From Sphingobacterium micropteri (GTDB lineage: Bacteria > Bacteroidota > Bacteroidia > Sphingobacteriales > Sphingobacteriaceae), in assembly GCF_014692515.1 (NCBI RefSeq), contig NZ_JACOIK010000008.1, positions 124,001 to 188,000 on the forward strand: a DNA stretch of 64,000 nucleotides. The letters are read 5' to 3'. The position numbers and the translations under genes were made by a program. The notes under the pieces are model-generated. The model saw only the letters and a program-made list of their open reading frames with translations. It did not search any database and had not been told where the DNA came from. Within the stretch, counting starts at the first letter, position 1; every line of letters begins with the position of its first letter. Of this stretch, positions 34,588 through 43,936 are shown piece by piece.

Positions 34588-35427
34588 ATGAATATAACTA
34601 TTGTCGGGGTTGGATTAATTGGGGGTTCTATTGGCATCCGGCTGAAAGAAACCCAGTTTGGAAAAAAGATAATCGGTGTAGAAAAAAACGAAGCTAACGC
34701 AAAAAAGGCATTACAATTAGGACTTGTTGATGAAATCCAGTCATTGGATGAAGCAATTGCATCTAGCCGAATTATTATCTTAACTGTACCTGTAGATGCT
34801 ATCATGAACATGCTACCAGCTATTTTGGATAAGGTGACGGATCAAGTGGTCATTGATATGGGTTCTACCAAGGCAAATATCTTAAATTTGATAGCGAATC
34901 ACCCTAACCGGGGACGTTATATCGCAGCGCACCCTATGACAGGTACGGAATATTCAGGGCCGGAAGCGGCGGTTCCTAATCTGTATAAAGGCAAGGTGAT
35001 GGTCTATGTCGAAGCATTCAAAACAGATGAAGATGCTTTCGAGCTAGCGGATGCGTTGACAGATCAGTTAGAAATGAAAACAACGTTCATGACCGCAGAG
35101 GAGCACGATATGCATACCGCTTATGTATCGCACATTTCCCATCTCACTTCCTTTGCTTTAGCACTGACTGTTTTAGAAAAAGAAAAATCACAGGGTCGTA
35201 TTTTTGAACTCGCAGGCTCTGGATTCGAATCCACGGTTCGCTTGGCAAAATCGTCTCCCGACATGTGGACGCCCATCTTTAAACAGAATCGCGCCAATGT
35301 ATTAGAAGTATTGGAAGAACACATAAAGCAGTTACAAAATCTATATACGAAATTAGATAAAGAGGACTACGAAGGGTTAAATAAGCTCATCAAGAAGTCC
35401 AATAAGATAAAACGAATCATCAAATAA
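34588..35427 (+). CDS. tyrA: Prephenate dehydrogenase
   Basis: A 279-residue NAD(P)-dependent dehydrogenase converting prephenate to 4-hydroxyphenylpyruvate in tyrosine synthesis. The dinucleotide motif is IVGVGLIGGSIGIRL, and the active site is IAAHPMTGTEYSGPEAAVPNLY plus HDMHTAYVSHISHLTSFALAL with its conserved His. It has no ACT or chorismate mutase domain. It probably shares a transcript with the aminotransferase 10 bp upstream. No terminator is obvious before the histidine promoter, which lies 15 bp after the stop. Confidence 0.93.
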   Translation: MNITIVGVGLIGGSIGIRLKETQFGKKIIGVEKNEANAKKALQLGLVDEIQSLDEAIASSRIIILTVPVDAIMNMLPAILDKVTDQVVIDMGSTKANILNLIANHPNRGRYIAAHPMTGTEYSGPEAAVPNLYKGKVMVYVEAFKTDEDAFELADALTDQLEMKTTFMTAEEHDMHTAYVSHISHLTSFALALTVLEKEKSQGRIFELAGSGFESTVRLAKSSPDMWTPIFKQNRANVLEVLEEHIKQLQNLYTKLDKEDYEGLNKLIKKSNKIKRIIK

Positions 35428-35441
35428 TTTCACGCATAAAC

Positions 35442-35472
35442 TTGCAAAACACACAACAATAGTATACTTTTG
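35442..35472 (+). promoter_or_regulatory. Histidine operon promoter (-33 TTG, -7 TACTTTTG)
   Basis: TTG at 35442-35444 and TACTTTTG at 35465-35472 are separated by 20 bp, fitting the Bacteroidota consensus TTG-N17-23-TAnnTTTG. The predicted start is near 35478, about 12 bases before the leader peptide ATG. Confidence 0.75.
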
Positions 35473-35489
35473 TTGCATTATTAATAAAA

Positions 35490-35549
35490 ATGACTTATTT
35501 GTTCACACATCACGTCCATTTCCATCATCGCCATTTTGGCGATATGTAA
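35490..35549 (+). CDS. hisL: Histidine operon leader peptide
   Basis: A 19-codon open frame encoding THHVHFHHRH in its centre: six histidines within nine residues, immediately after a strong promoter and 83 bp before hisG. This is the hallmark of a histidine attenuator, in which ribosome stalling at His codons under starvation lets transcription continue. A stem ATCGCC/GGCGAT (35527-35543) covers the last His codons, and ACACAT (35505-35510) can pair with ATGTGT (35554-35559), giving alternative folds. I could not find a classic GC stem plus T-run before hisG, so the exact stopping mechanism is unclear. Confidence 0.85.
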   Translation: MTYLFTHHVHFHHRHFGDM

Positions 35550-35632
35550 TGTAATGTGTTTCTACGTGAAGCAAAAACCCCGAGTTATCTTTCTTATATA
35601 TTAATAATAGTAAACATTAAAAATCCTACATT

Positions 35633-36484
35633 TTGAAGAATCTTAAAATCGCTATCCAAAAATCGGGTAGATTAAATGAAAAATCAGTCCAATTGCTTAA
35701 AAACTGTGGTCTTGATTTTGAAAATTATAAAAGCTCCCTTATCACCACGGTAAATAATTTCAACTTGGAAATATTATTCCTTCGCGACGATGATATTCCC
35801 GGATATGTTGCCCAAGGCATTGCTGATTTGGGCATTGTTGGCGAAAATGTTATTGATGAATCCCAAGAAAAAGTCACCTATTTAGAAAGGTTGGGTTTTG
35901 GACGCTGCACCTTAAAGATCGGAATTCCAAAAGATTCGGATATACAACAACTTCAGGACCTACAGGGTAAAGCGATCGCGACCACCTATCCTAACATCCT
36001 CCAGGAATTTTTGGCGGAGCATAATCTATCAGCTGAGATACAACAAATTTCGGGTTCTGTGGAGATAGCTCCTGGCTTAGGGTTGAGCGATGCGATCTGC
36101 GATATTGTTTCTACGGGTGGCACATTAAAAAGTAACGGACTTAAACCCTTTGCCGATGTACGTCGTTCTGAAGCCATTCTTATCGGTCGCGAAGGATTGA
36201 CAGAAAATCCTATATTATGTGAACTATTACAGCGTGTACGGTCTGTATTGCGTGCGAAAGAAACAAAATATGTGGTGTTAAATGTGGAAAAAAGCAATTT
36301 GCCACAAATAACATCGCTCTTGCCTGGTGTTAAAAGCCCAACAGTGGTGCCACTAGCAGAAGAGGGTTGGGTTGCTGTACACACCGTTATTCCTGAAGAT
36401 GATTTCTGGGACAAAATCAATAAATTGAAAGCCGCAGGCGCACAAGGTATTGTGGTCATGCCGATCGAAAAAATAATACTATAA
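35633..36484 (+). CDS. hisG: ATP phosphoribosyltransferase, long form
   Basis: A 283-residue HisG catalysing the first step of histidine synthesis, ATP plus PRPP to phosphoribosyl-ATP. Its length marks the long type with a C-terminal regulatory domain for histidine feedback, so no HisZ is needed. Visible features are KIAIQKSGRLNEKS, DDIPGYVAQGIADLGIVGENV, the PRPP-binding DAICDIVSTGGTLKSNGL, and the end EEGWVAVHTVIPEDDFWDKI. The start is TTG at 35633: no ATG lies near and the frame closes upstream. It overlaps hisD by one base. Confidence 0.95.
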   Translation: MKNLKIAIQKSGRLNEKSVQLLKNCGLDFENYKSSLITTVNNFNLEILFLRDDDIPGYVAQGIADLGIVGENVIDESQEKVTYLERLGFGRCTLKIGIPKDSDIQQLQDLQGKAIATTYPNILQEFLAEHNLSAEIQQISGSVEIAPGLGLSDAICDIVSTGGTLKSNGLKPFADVRRSEAILIGREGLTENPILCELLQRVRSVLRAKETKYVVLNVEKSNLPQITSLLPGVKSPTVVPLAEEGWVAVHTVIPEDDFWDKINKLKAAGAQGIVVMPIEKIIL

Positions 36485-37767
36485 TGTTAAAACAGTATTC
36501 CTTTCAAAGTTTAACCGTTGCAGATATTGAACAATTGGTTGCGCGCAACACCGACGCTACGCATGCCATTCAAGACGCTGTATCGCAGATCATAAACGAC
36601 GTTCGCCAACGTGGCGATCAGTCTCTCCAAGAGCTGGCTTTAAAATTCGACAAGGTGCCATTGGAGCGGCTTTATTTAGAAAAAGACGATATTGCTAAAT
36701 TGGCTACCACGATCACACGTGACCAACAGCGTGCGTTGGAGATAGCCTTTCAAAACATCCATAAATTCCACAGTAGTCAACTCCGTAGAGAACGCGTCGT
36801 GGAGACCATGCCTGGCGTAGAATGCTGGCGTGAGGTACGTCCCATCGAAAAAGTGGGGCTGTATATCCCTGGCGGATCTGCAGTTTTACCGAGCACCTTG
36901 CTAATGCTCGGTATTCCGGCGCGTATTGCAGGATGCAAAGAAATTGTCGTCTGCTCCCCACCACAACAGACGGGAAAGATAAACGGGTTTGTGGCGTACT
37001 GCCTTCAGCTCCTAAAAATTGATAAAATATACCTCGTGGGTGGTGCACAGGCGGTTGCCGCGATGGCTTATGGTACCAAAAGCGTACCTAAAGTGGACAA
37101 GATATTTGGCCCGGGCAATCAGTTTGTGACGAAAGCAAAGAGCATGGTCCAGAGCATAACAAATGTTAGTATAGATATGCCAGCAGGTCCCTCGGAGGTT
37201 TTGGTTATTGCTGATCATACCGCCCAACCAGCTTTTGTTGCAGCAGATTTACTGGCACAGGCAGAACACGGGCCGGACAGTCAAGCGGTTCTTGTAGCCA
37301 CGTCTGCGGATATTATCCAGCGTGTTAATATCGAACTTAAAAAGCAGCTGGACGTATTACCTCGTGCGGAAATAGCACATATGGCCCTTAAAAATTCGTA
37401 TGCCGTTGCGGTAAACGATTTACAGGAAGCACTTCATTTCTCCAATCAATATGCGCCTGAACATTTAATTTTGGAAACGGACGAATGGAAAAATTTGCTT
37501 CCACGTATTATCAATGCAGGTTCGGTTTTTTTAGGCCATCTTACCCCAGAAAGTGCGGGTGATTACGCATCAGGGACCAACCATACGCTACCTACGTCGG
37601 GCTATGCCCGTTCTTATTCGGGTGTATCGGTCGATTCCTTTGTCAAGAAAATCACGTTTCAGCATATCTCCCGTGAAGGATTGAACCATATTGGTTCTAC
37701 CGTGGAGACTTTAGCAGAACTGGAAGGATTGCACGCACATAAGAATGCTGTAAGTATCCGAAAATAA
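36484..37767 (+). CDS. hisD: Histidinol dehydrogenase
   Basis: A 427-residue zinc enzyme performing the last two steps of histidine synthesis, L-histidinol to L-histidine with two NAD. Signatures include VGLYIPGGSAVLPSTLLMLGIPA, GPGNQFVTKAK, IDMPAGPSEVLVIAD, LLAQAEHGPDSQAVLV and HLTPESAGDYASGTNHTLPTSG. Its ATG shares a base with the hisG stop (TAATG), so the two are coupled. The usual hisC and hisB do not follow; the next gene is an NADH dehydrogenase with its own promoter. Confidence 0.96.
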   Translation: MLKQYSFQSLTVADIEQLVARNTDATHAIQDAVSQIINDVRQRGDQSLQELALKFDKVPLERLYLEKDDIAKLATTITRDQQRALEIAFQNIHKFHSSQLRRERVVETMPGVECWREVRPIEKVGLYIPGGSAVLPSTLLMLGIPARIAGCKEIVVCSPPQQTGKINGFVAYCLQLLKIDKIYLVGGAQAVAAMAYGTKSVPKVDKIFGPGNQFVTKAKSMVQSITNVSIDMPAGPSEVLVIADHTAQPAFVAADLLAQAEHGPDSQAVLVATSADIIQRVNIELKKQLDVLPRAEIAHMALKNSYAVAVNDLQEALHFSNQYAPEHLILETDEWKNLLPRIINAGSVFLGHLTPESAGDYASGTNHTLPTSGYARSYSGVSVDSFVKKITFQHISREGLNHIGSTVETLAELEGLHAHKNAVSIRK

Positions 37768-37792
37768 CACACGCAATTCTTATCGGTTTTCC

Positions 37793-37800
37793 TATCTTTG
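37793..37800 (+). promoter_or_regulatory. -7 element of the NADH dehydrogenase gene
   Basis: TATCTTTG matches TAnnTTTG exactly, giving an 80-nt leader before the ATG at 37882. The leader contains AAACAAAA and TTTTGTTT (about 37814-37839), which can pair. Confidence 0.5.
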
Positions 37801-37881
37801 CTGCACATTTATCAAACAAAAGAGAAGAAAGTTTTGTTTTATCTCTGTTGGGTAAATACTTAAACAAACGAACAGCTTATT

Positions 37882-39183
37882 ATGGCAGATAATAAAAAAC
37901 ACATTATCGTTGTAGGTGGCGGATTTGCCGGCATAAATTTCATCAAATCTTTAGGAAAAAATCCTGCCTACAAAGTGACCTTGGTAGATATCAATAATTA
38001 CAATTTCTTTCCTCCGTTAATTTATCAAGCAGCGACTGCATTCATCGAAGCGTCGAATATCAGTATGCCTTTCCGTAAAATGTTTAAAAGACATAACGGC
38101 TTTTCTTTTCATCTCGGAAAGTTATTGAATATCCTTCCGGAGAGCAATGTTATCGAAACAGATACGGGTAACCTAACATATGACTACCTGATATTAGCGA
38201 CAGGAACGGAAACTAACTTTTTCGGCATGGAGAATGTGAAGAAAAAAGCGTTTCCGATGAAGAATATCACCGATGCTTTAGCTATTCGTAATAAGCTGTT
38301 GCTAAACTTAGAAGATTACATTCAACGAAAAGATGACCCGAACCGTGAGGCTTATCTAAACATTGTTGTTGCAGGCGGCGGTCCTTCTGGCGTAGAAGTA
38401 TCGGGCATGATTGCAGAACTTAGTGAACGTATCGTAAAAAAAGAATATCCGGAATTAGCGGGATTAAAACCCAATATCCACTTGGTAGACGCTGCACCAG
38501 CTCTATTAGGCCCTATGAGCAGTGTTGCTCAAAAAGAAGCACAGGAAGTTTTAGAAAAACTTGGTGTGGACATTACTTTGAATACTGCTGTTAAAGATTA
38601 TGTAGATGATACCGTGATCCTGGCCAATGGTGCGGAAATAAAAACAAAAACATTAATTTGGACATCTGGTGTCATCGCCCGGGAGTTACCAGGACTACCT
38701 GCCGAAAAATTTGGAAGAGGACGCCGTGTACTGGTGGATCAGTTCAATGCCGTGCAGGGTTATAACAACATTTTTGCTATTGGCGACCTCTGCTTTCAGG
38801 ATACGGATTCCAATTTCCCAAATGGCCATCCGCAACTCGCTCAAGTGGCGATGCAACAAGGTGTACGATTAGCGAAGAATATTATTGCGAAAGATCAAGG
38901 ACAATCGTTAAAACCGTTCTCCTATGTAGACAAAGGAAGTATGGCTATTATCGCCCGATATCATGCCGTTGCCGACCTGCCAAAATTTTCTTTTACAGGT
39001 TTTTTTGCATGGCTTACTTGGCTGCTTATCCACCTCTTCCCTATTGCAGGCTTCCGAAATAGGTGGAAATTGTTGGGCAATTGGGTATGGTCTTTCTATT
39101 CGGCGAACTCAGGCCTTCGTTTAATTGTACGCAGTGAACGGAAACGGGATAATAATGAAGTAAGGACGAATATACACGGCTAA
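37882..39183 (+). CDS. Type II NADH dehydrogenase (NDH-2)
   Basis: A 433-residue FAD/NAD(P)-dependent oxidoreductase that passes electrons from NADH to menaquinone without pumping protons. The FAD motif is IVVGGGFAGINFIKSLGKN, with TLVDINNYNFFPPLIYQAAT; the NADH-binding site is NIVVAGGGPSGVEVSGMIAEL; the second FAD block is NNIFAIGDLC. The last 100 residues include a hydrophobic stretch FTGFFAWLTWLLIHLFPIAGF and an amphipathic basic end suited to membrane attachment. It is a single gene, upstream of a YceI gene that has its own promoter. Confidence 0.92.
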   Translation: MADNKKHIIVVGGGFAGINFIKSLGKNPAYKVTLVDINNYNFFPPLIYQAATAFIEASNISMPFRKMFKRHNGFSFHLGKLLNILPESNVIETDTGNLTYDYLILATGTETNFFGMENVKKKAFPMKNITDALAIRNKLLLNLEDYIQRKDDPNREAYLNIVVAGGGPSGVEVSGMIAELSERIVKKEYPELAGLKPNIHLVDAAPALLGPMSSVAQKEAQEVLEKLGVDITLNTAVKDYVDDTVILANGAEIKTKTLIWTSGVIARELPGLPAEKFGRGRRVLVDQFNAVQGYNNIFAIGDLCFQDTDSNFPNGHPQLAQVAMQQGVRLAKNIIAKDQGQSLKPFSYVDKGSMAIIARYHAVADLPKFSFTGFFAWLTWLLIHLFPIAGFRNRWKLLGNWVWSFYSANSGLRLIVRSERKRDNNEVRTNIHG

Positions 39184-39228
39184 TTTGATTTCTTAACATA
39201 CATCAATAGATGCGATAAAGACTTATAG

Positions 39229-39236
39229 TAATTTTG
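39229..39236 (+). promoter_or_regulatory. -7 element of the YceI gene
   Basis: TAATTTTG matches TAnnTTTG and lies 25 bp before the ATG at 39261. A -33 TTG is not seen at the expected distance. Confidence 0.45.
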
Positions 39237-39260
39237 TTTTATCAAAAAAATAGAAATAAA

Positions 39261-39842
39261 ATGAAAAAGTTAACGTTATTTTTTACCTTCCTATTCGTCT
39301 CAATAGGATTGTTTGCGCAGACAACTTGGACGGCAGATCCGTATCATTCTAAATTAGGTTTCACCGTGACTCATTTGGGTATTGCTGATGTTCCGGGGCA
39401 TTTTGGTACATACGACGTTTCTATCGTTTCAGCTAAAGAAGACTTTAGTGACGCTGTTATTGAATTGACCGTACAGACAAATTCGATCGACACCAGAGTT
39501 GAGCCACGCGACAACCATTTAAAAAGTGCAGATTTTTTTGATGTCGAAAAACATCCTACCATGACATTCAAAAGCACGTCTATCAAGAAATCAGGAAAAG
39601 ATACTTTTACCCTACAAGGTAACCTCACTTTATTAGGTGTTACCAAACCGGTTACCATGACGATGAAACATCGCGGAACGACTCAAAACCCGAATGCTGA
39701 CGGCGCCCCTGTAGCGGGTATCCAAATCACCGGACAAATCAAACGCTCTGATTTTGGCTTAGGTGCTGGCTTTCCTGCACCTATGATCAGTGACGAAGTA
39801 CAAATCAAAGCTGATGGCGAATTTGGTCATAAAAAAGACTAA
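39261..39842 (+). CDS. YceI-like exported lipid-binding protein
   Basis: A 193-residue periplasmic lipocalin-like barrel of the YceI family, which binds isoprenoid quinones or other lipids. A signal peptide ends with FLFVSIGLFAQ and the mature protein starts TTWTADPYHSKLGFTVTHLGIADVPGHFG, the YceI signature. Later motifs are VQTNSIDTRVEPRDNHLKSADFFDVEKHPTMTFKS and GNLTLLGVTKPVTM. The quinone-binding role fits its position after a quinone-reducing dehydrogenase, though that may be chance. I start at the ATG at 39261; upstream codons are polar and overlap the promoter. It is followed by a terminator. Confidence 0.94.
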   Translation: MKKLTLFFTFLFVSIGLFAQTTWTADPYHSKLGFTVTHLGIADVPGHFGTYDVSIVSAKEDFSDAVIELTVQTNSIDTRVEPRDNHLKSADFFDVEKHPTMTFKSTSIKKSGKDTFTLQGNLTLLGVTKPVTMTMKHRGTTQNPNADGAPVAGIQITGQIKRSDFGLGAGFPAPMISDEVQIKADGEFGHKKD

Positions 39843-39863
39843 AAATAACGCTCATAAAGAATA

Positions 39864-39888
39864 AAAAGCTCAACATAGTTGGGCTTTT
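39864..39888 (+). terminator. Intrinsic terminator of the YceI gene
   Basis: AAAAGCTCAAC (39864-39874) and GTTGGGCTTTT (39878-39888) form an 11-bp stem with one G-U pair and a 3-nt loop, followed by more T residues. It lies 22 bp after the stop. Confidence 0.9.
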
Positions 39889-40029
39889 TTAATGGAACAT
39901 ACTGATGTAAACAGTATTCTCTTTAAAATAAACTTTTGCCGAACATTATGCAGGCCCCTATCCTGCTATTAAATCCGAATTAAATTTCGTAAATTTAAAC
40001 TGTACAAATGATAACTAGAACCTTTGTTT

Positions 40030-43000
40030 ATGAATATACTGCCTAAAATACCGTTAATTACGGTTGTTTTTTTTATCTGTACATTCGGTTTATCTAACGC
40101 CTTCGCCCAAAAGGTACATGTTGGCGTAAACCAAAGTTTATCCAGTTTCCGACAACGCGAGTTTAGTCCTGAAGGAAATTATCTCTTGACCCTTGATGAT
40201 AAAAAAACAGCTATCTACAACATCCGAAAAAGACAATATATCAACTTTATCGACGTTCCGGAGAAAAGCTATATTATTCCTCGGGACGAACAATCCTTCT
40301 ATCTCGCTCATCATGCGGAACAAAGGTACTCTAGAACTGTAAACTATCTGTATATAACACAATACAATTTTCATGATACCGAACCGCAGAAGACTGACTC
40401 GATATCCCTCGCCCCCTTTGCCGATATTGCCAAAGAAATCTATTACAACTCCTCGTTTCGGATAGCATCGCCCCAGATCTGGCACCATAATACAGAAACA
40501 AAGCAACTCTGTTTTATTGTGATGATCACAGAAAAAGCAACAGTTGCAGAAAGACAATACCTTGCTATTGTAGATTTGGATTCCTATACGTTAACGCTAA
40601 AAAACCTAGGCGTGCATCATCATGTGAACAGCATATCTACAGATGGTCAAAATATATTCGTAGCCACACCATCAGATATTCTCAAGTACGAAACACAGAC
40701 CGATAGCTTATCCTATATCCCCCTTATTCGAGATGAAAAAGATGCCTATGCGACTATAAAAACAATGAACAACAAGTTACATATCCTGAGCAATAGCTAT
40801 ACGCTCTATGATTATGTTGAGGACAAAGTATTAGAAACCAAAAACATCACCCCGTATTTCTATGAAATGCCAGATGGCCGCTATTCGATAAGTAGCAATG
40901 AAAATTTCATAGTCACCAAGAACGACCATGTGTACCTGATCGATAATAGCAAACAAGGGAGAGCTGACTACAATACCTACAACATCGTCCAGATCAACGG
41001 TCATTCAAAACGTCCATTCAACAGAGCAGGTAGCCTTTCTTCATTTTCTGGTAAACACATCAGCTATAATAGCTCCTTAAATTTATTAGCGTTTAACGAC
41101 GATATTTTGGACATAGATCATGGGTGCCTATTTTCCATGGTTGATACTTTACAGCAAAGAATAGAGGTCATAGAGTTTACGGACGAACCGGGAAATATAT
41201 TGATCGGGAGATACAATGAGTTATTTGAAGTAAATTTAGCCACCCAGCAGATACGGTACACACCTACTGTCAACTTCCCTACTTACTTATCGAACATTGT
41301 ATTTGGTAGAGAAAAAAACACGGATTATGACTTCAAGGATACCACATTAAGCTATTACAATAGTGATCTTGGAAACTATAGATACCCTGTTGTAAACTAC
41401 AGGGATAAGTTACATCGCGTTTACAATATGCACAACCAGCCGGCCCATCTTGTCAATGACAGCCTATTTTATTGGTTTGCTTCGTATCAAAATAGTATCC
41501 CTTTGAACAATGGTAACACAGAACTGTCCGAAAACCAATATACATTATACGTCAGTAAAAACAACCAAATCAAGAAGATTGATCTCAGAGTCGATCTGAC
41601 CAACTATTACGAAAATGACACAAGCCCTTTTATGGCATTTGACCATTCGAGGTTCATAGCGGATAAAAAACTCTTGGTTATCTTCTTTAATGCGGCCAAT
41701 TATGGAAACCCTATACAACACTGGATAGATCTCGAAACAGGAGAAATCATCAAAACGACTAAATATAAGCTACTGACTTTTAAAAGTGACAATTCGATTT
41801 ACCTCACCGAAGATGGCTTCTATTCCGCCGGCCATGAGAAAGTTGACATACCCTTTGACAATTCCCTACTGTCAGGACTACTACACGAAACAAATAAATC
41901 ATACACCCATATCCGGAACAATACCTACGCATTTGCCAGTATATATGCAGACAGTGTATACCTTGTGGATTTTTCCAAAAAAAACCGTGTGTCTGTTCCT
42001 ATCAAGGAAGGCGTCCACAAAATCATTAAAGATCCGCATTCGCCTAATCTCTTTATCCTGAACAAAATGGATCAACTGAGCATCTGGAACACGGAAACTC
42101 TGACGAACCCAATACATGTAAACATTTTATGTAAGTCCCGTTTTGATATTTCCAAAAGTGAAACGGTCATTGAACATCCAGAGACACTCCTATTATCATC
42201 CGATAATTTGTATGCAGCAACAGGCAGCTACAAATCTGCGCTATATTGGAATGCTGATTTCAACCCCGACTTCAACTATATAGACACGCACTACAATCGT
42301 CCAGATATCGTACTTCAGGACTTGGGTTATAGTGATCCGGATTTTTTAACACACATCGAGCAAATAATCGACAAAAGAATAGCACGAAATAAACAAACTA
42401 CGCCGATCACACATGATATCAGATTTGACTATGCTAAAACCCCAAAACTATTGGTCAGCCCCGAACAGAAATTTGTCCTAAATGCATCTTTTGATGAACC
42501 GCTACAAAATGTAAAAGGCTATACCATCTATGTCAATGGAGTCAAATTAAAATTTGTCGAAAACCCAAAAAGCAATATTGTGATCGACAGCATCGAGCTA
42601 TACAACGAAATAAACAAGATCAGTATTGTCCTAATCGATAAGAATGGCAATGAAACGACTGGCGATCATCAATATATCAAAGGATACCAAAAATCAAAAA
42701 CAGATATTTACACCATTGCAATAGGAATATCCAAATACCAAGACAGCACGTACAACCTGACATATGCACGCAAAGATGCTGAAGATATCAGTTCGATCTC
42801 GCAGGCACTATACACCTACGACAATCAATACAGCTTACAGATACATGATAGCGAAGCGACTTTGGAGAACATCCTATCCAAGACAAAAGAATTTCTTCGT
42901 CATATAAAACCAACAGACCAAGTCCTTATCTATTTTGCCGGACATGGGCTGCTCGATGAGGACAAAAACCTTTACTTGGCACCTCATGACATGAAATTCG

Positions 43001-43902
43001 ACAAACCGGCAGACAAAGGCTTGTTGATAGACGACTATCTAAACGTGTTAGAAAATGTTCCATCGTTGTACAAATTACTGATCATGGATGCTTGCCATAC
43101 CGGTTTGGATGAAGATTATATTACACCTGTGTATTACGAATATAATGAAGAGGAAGATCTAAAAATCATTAAACGTGGTTCGATCGCCCAATCAACCGGT
43201 AAAAATAAGCCCCAATTAATAGACTTCGCATTCGAAACCCTAAACCAAGGTAATGGCATCGACATTATTGCTGCCTCTAGTGCGAGCGAGTATGCCATCG
43301 AATCAGCCAGTGCGAACAACGGTATATTCACCTACAATTTTATCAACAGCCTGCTGAACATAAACAACGACATCGATCAAAACAAGCATTTGGACGTGTA
43401 CGAGATCATTAAAGACGCTTCTTTAAATACGTTGAAGATGACCCAAGGTCAACAAAGACCCATGTTAAGACAGGCTAACCAAGATTTCAAGAACTATCTG
43501 ATTGAGATTAAAGACACCCGAGAAGGGAAGATATTTGAAGCGGCAAAAGGATTCGATGATATCAATTATCTACAAACGGCAATAAAAGATGGGTTTGATC
43601 TGAACAAAAAACAATCGGGACTAACCTTATTAATGTACGCTGCGAGACAAAATAACCTTCAAGCGATCAATGTATTGCTTCGCAACAATGTAGATATAGA
43701 AGAAGCATGGTATTTCGATAGACAACCGGCCATCTACTTTGCAGCCTATAATGATCATACTACGGCAACTGAAGCCTTGCTGAATGCCTATAAACAAAGA
43801 CAGATTCGTATCAAATTATCACAAAACAGTCTGGACAATATCCAAAAAAAATCAAAGAAATGCTATGAAATGATACTCTCGGAAGTTGATATTGTAGATT
43901 GA
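40030..43902 (+). CDS. Exported caspase-like (C14) protease with beta-propeller-like N-terminus and ankyrin-like repeats
   Basis: A 1290-residue protein. Residues 1-27 are a signal peptide (PLITVVFFICTFGLSNAFAQ). The next 850 residues are beta-rich and contain WD40-like strands (FSPEGNYLLTLDDKKTAIYNI), probably propellers. A caspase p20-type domain starts near 890 (YTIAIGISKYQ) with the catalytic pair His972 in IYFAGHG and Cys1022 in MDACHTG. The C-terminal 100 residues resemble ankyrin repeats (LTLLMYAARQNNLQAINVLLRNNVDIE). I use the ATG at 40030, two codons after a TTG. The EEP gene begins 34 bp after its stop. Substrate and role are unknown; export argues against a purely cytosolic function. 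Confidence 0.85.
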   Translation: MNILPKIPLITVVFFICTFGLSNAFAQKVHVGVNQSLSSFRQREFSPEGNYLLTLDDKKTAIYNIRKRQYINFIDVPEKSYIIPRDEQSFYLAHHAEQRYSRTVNYLYITQYNFHDTEPQKTDSISLAPFADIAKEIYYNSSFRIASPQIWHHNTETKQLCFIVMITEKATVAERQYLAIVDLDSYTLTLKNLGVHHHVNSISTDGQNIFVATPSDILKYETQTDSLSYIPLIRDEKDAYATIKTMNNKLHILSNSYTLYDYVEDKVLETKNITPYFYEMPDGRYSISSNENFIVTKNDHVYLIDNSKQGRADYNTYNIVQINGHSKRPFNRAGSLSSFSGKHISYNSSLNLLAFNDDILDIDHGCLFSMVDTLQQRIEVIEFTDEPGNILIGRYNELFEVNLATQQIRYTPTVNFPTYLSNIVFGREKNTDYDFKDTTLSYYNSDLGNYRYPVVNYRDKLHRVYNMHNQPAHLVNDSLFYWFASYQNSIPLNNGNTELSENQYTLYVSKNNQIKKIDLRVDLTNYYENDTSPFMAFDHSRFIADKKLLVIFFNAANYGNPIQHWIDLETGEIIKTTKYKLLTFKSDNSIYLTEDGFYSAGHEKVDIPFDNSLLSGLLHETNKSYTHIRNNTYAFASIYADSVYLVDFSKKNRVSVPIKEGVHKIIKDPHSPNLFILNKMDQLSIWNTETLTNPIHVNILCKSRFDISKSETVIEHPETLLLSSDNLYAATGSYKSALYWNADFNPDFNYIDTHYNRPDIVLQDLGYSDPDFLTHIEQIIDKRIARNKQTTPITHDIRFDYAKTPKLLVSPEQKFVLNASFDEPLQNVKGYTIYVNGVKLKFVENPKSNIVIDSIELYNEINKISIVLIDKNGNETTGDHQYIKGYQKSKTDIYTIAIGISKYQDSTYNLTYARKDAEDISSISQALYTYDNQYSLQIHDSEATLENILSKTKEFLRHIKPTDQVLIYFAGHGLLDEDKNLYLAPHDMKFDKPADKGLLIDDYLNVLENVPSLYKLLIMDACHTGLDEDYITPVYYEYNEEEDLKIIKRGSIAQSTGKNKPQLIDFAFETLNQGNGIDIIAASSASEYAIESASANNGIFTYNFINSLLNINNDIDQNKHLDVYEIIKDASLNTLKMTQGQQRPMLRQANQDFKNYLIEIKDTREGKIFEAAKGFDDINYLQTAIKDGFDLNKKQSGLTLLMYAARQNNLQAINVLLRNNVDIEEAWYFDRQPAIYFAAYNDHTTATEALLNAYKQRQIRIKLSQNSLDNIQKKSKKCYEMILSEVDIVD

Positions 43903-43936
43903 GAAATCAAGTCGATATGAAATTTAAACGAATATT

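Noticed and set aside
40030..43902. Known cytosolic caspase defence system
   Set aside because: The protein has a clear signal peptide and no partner sensor or regulator of a recognised defence family was found nearby.
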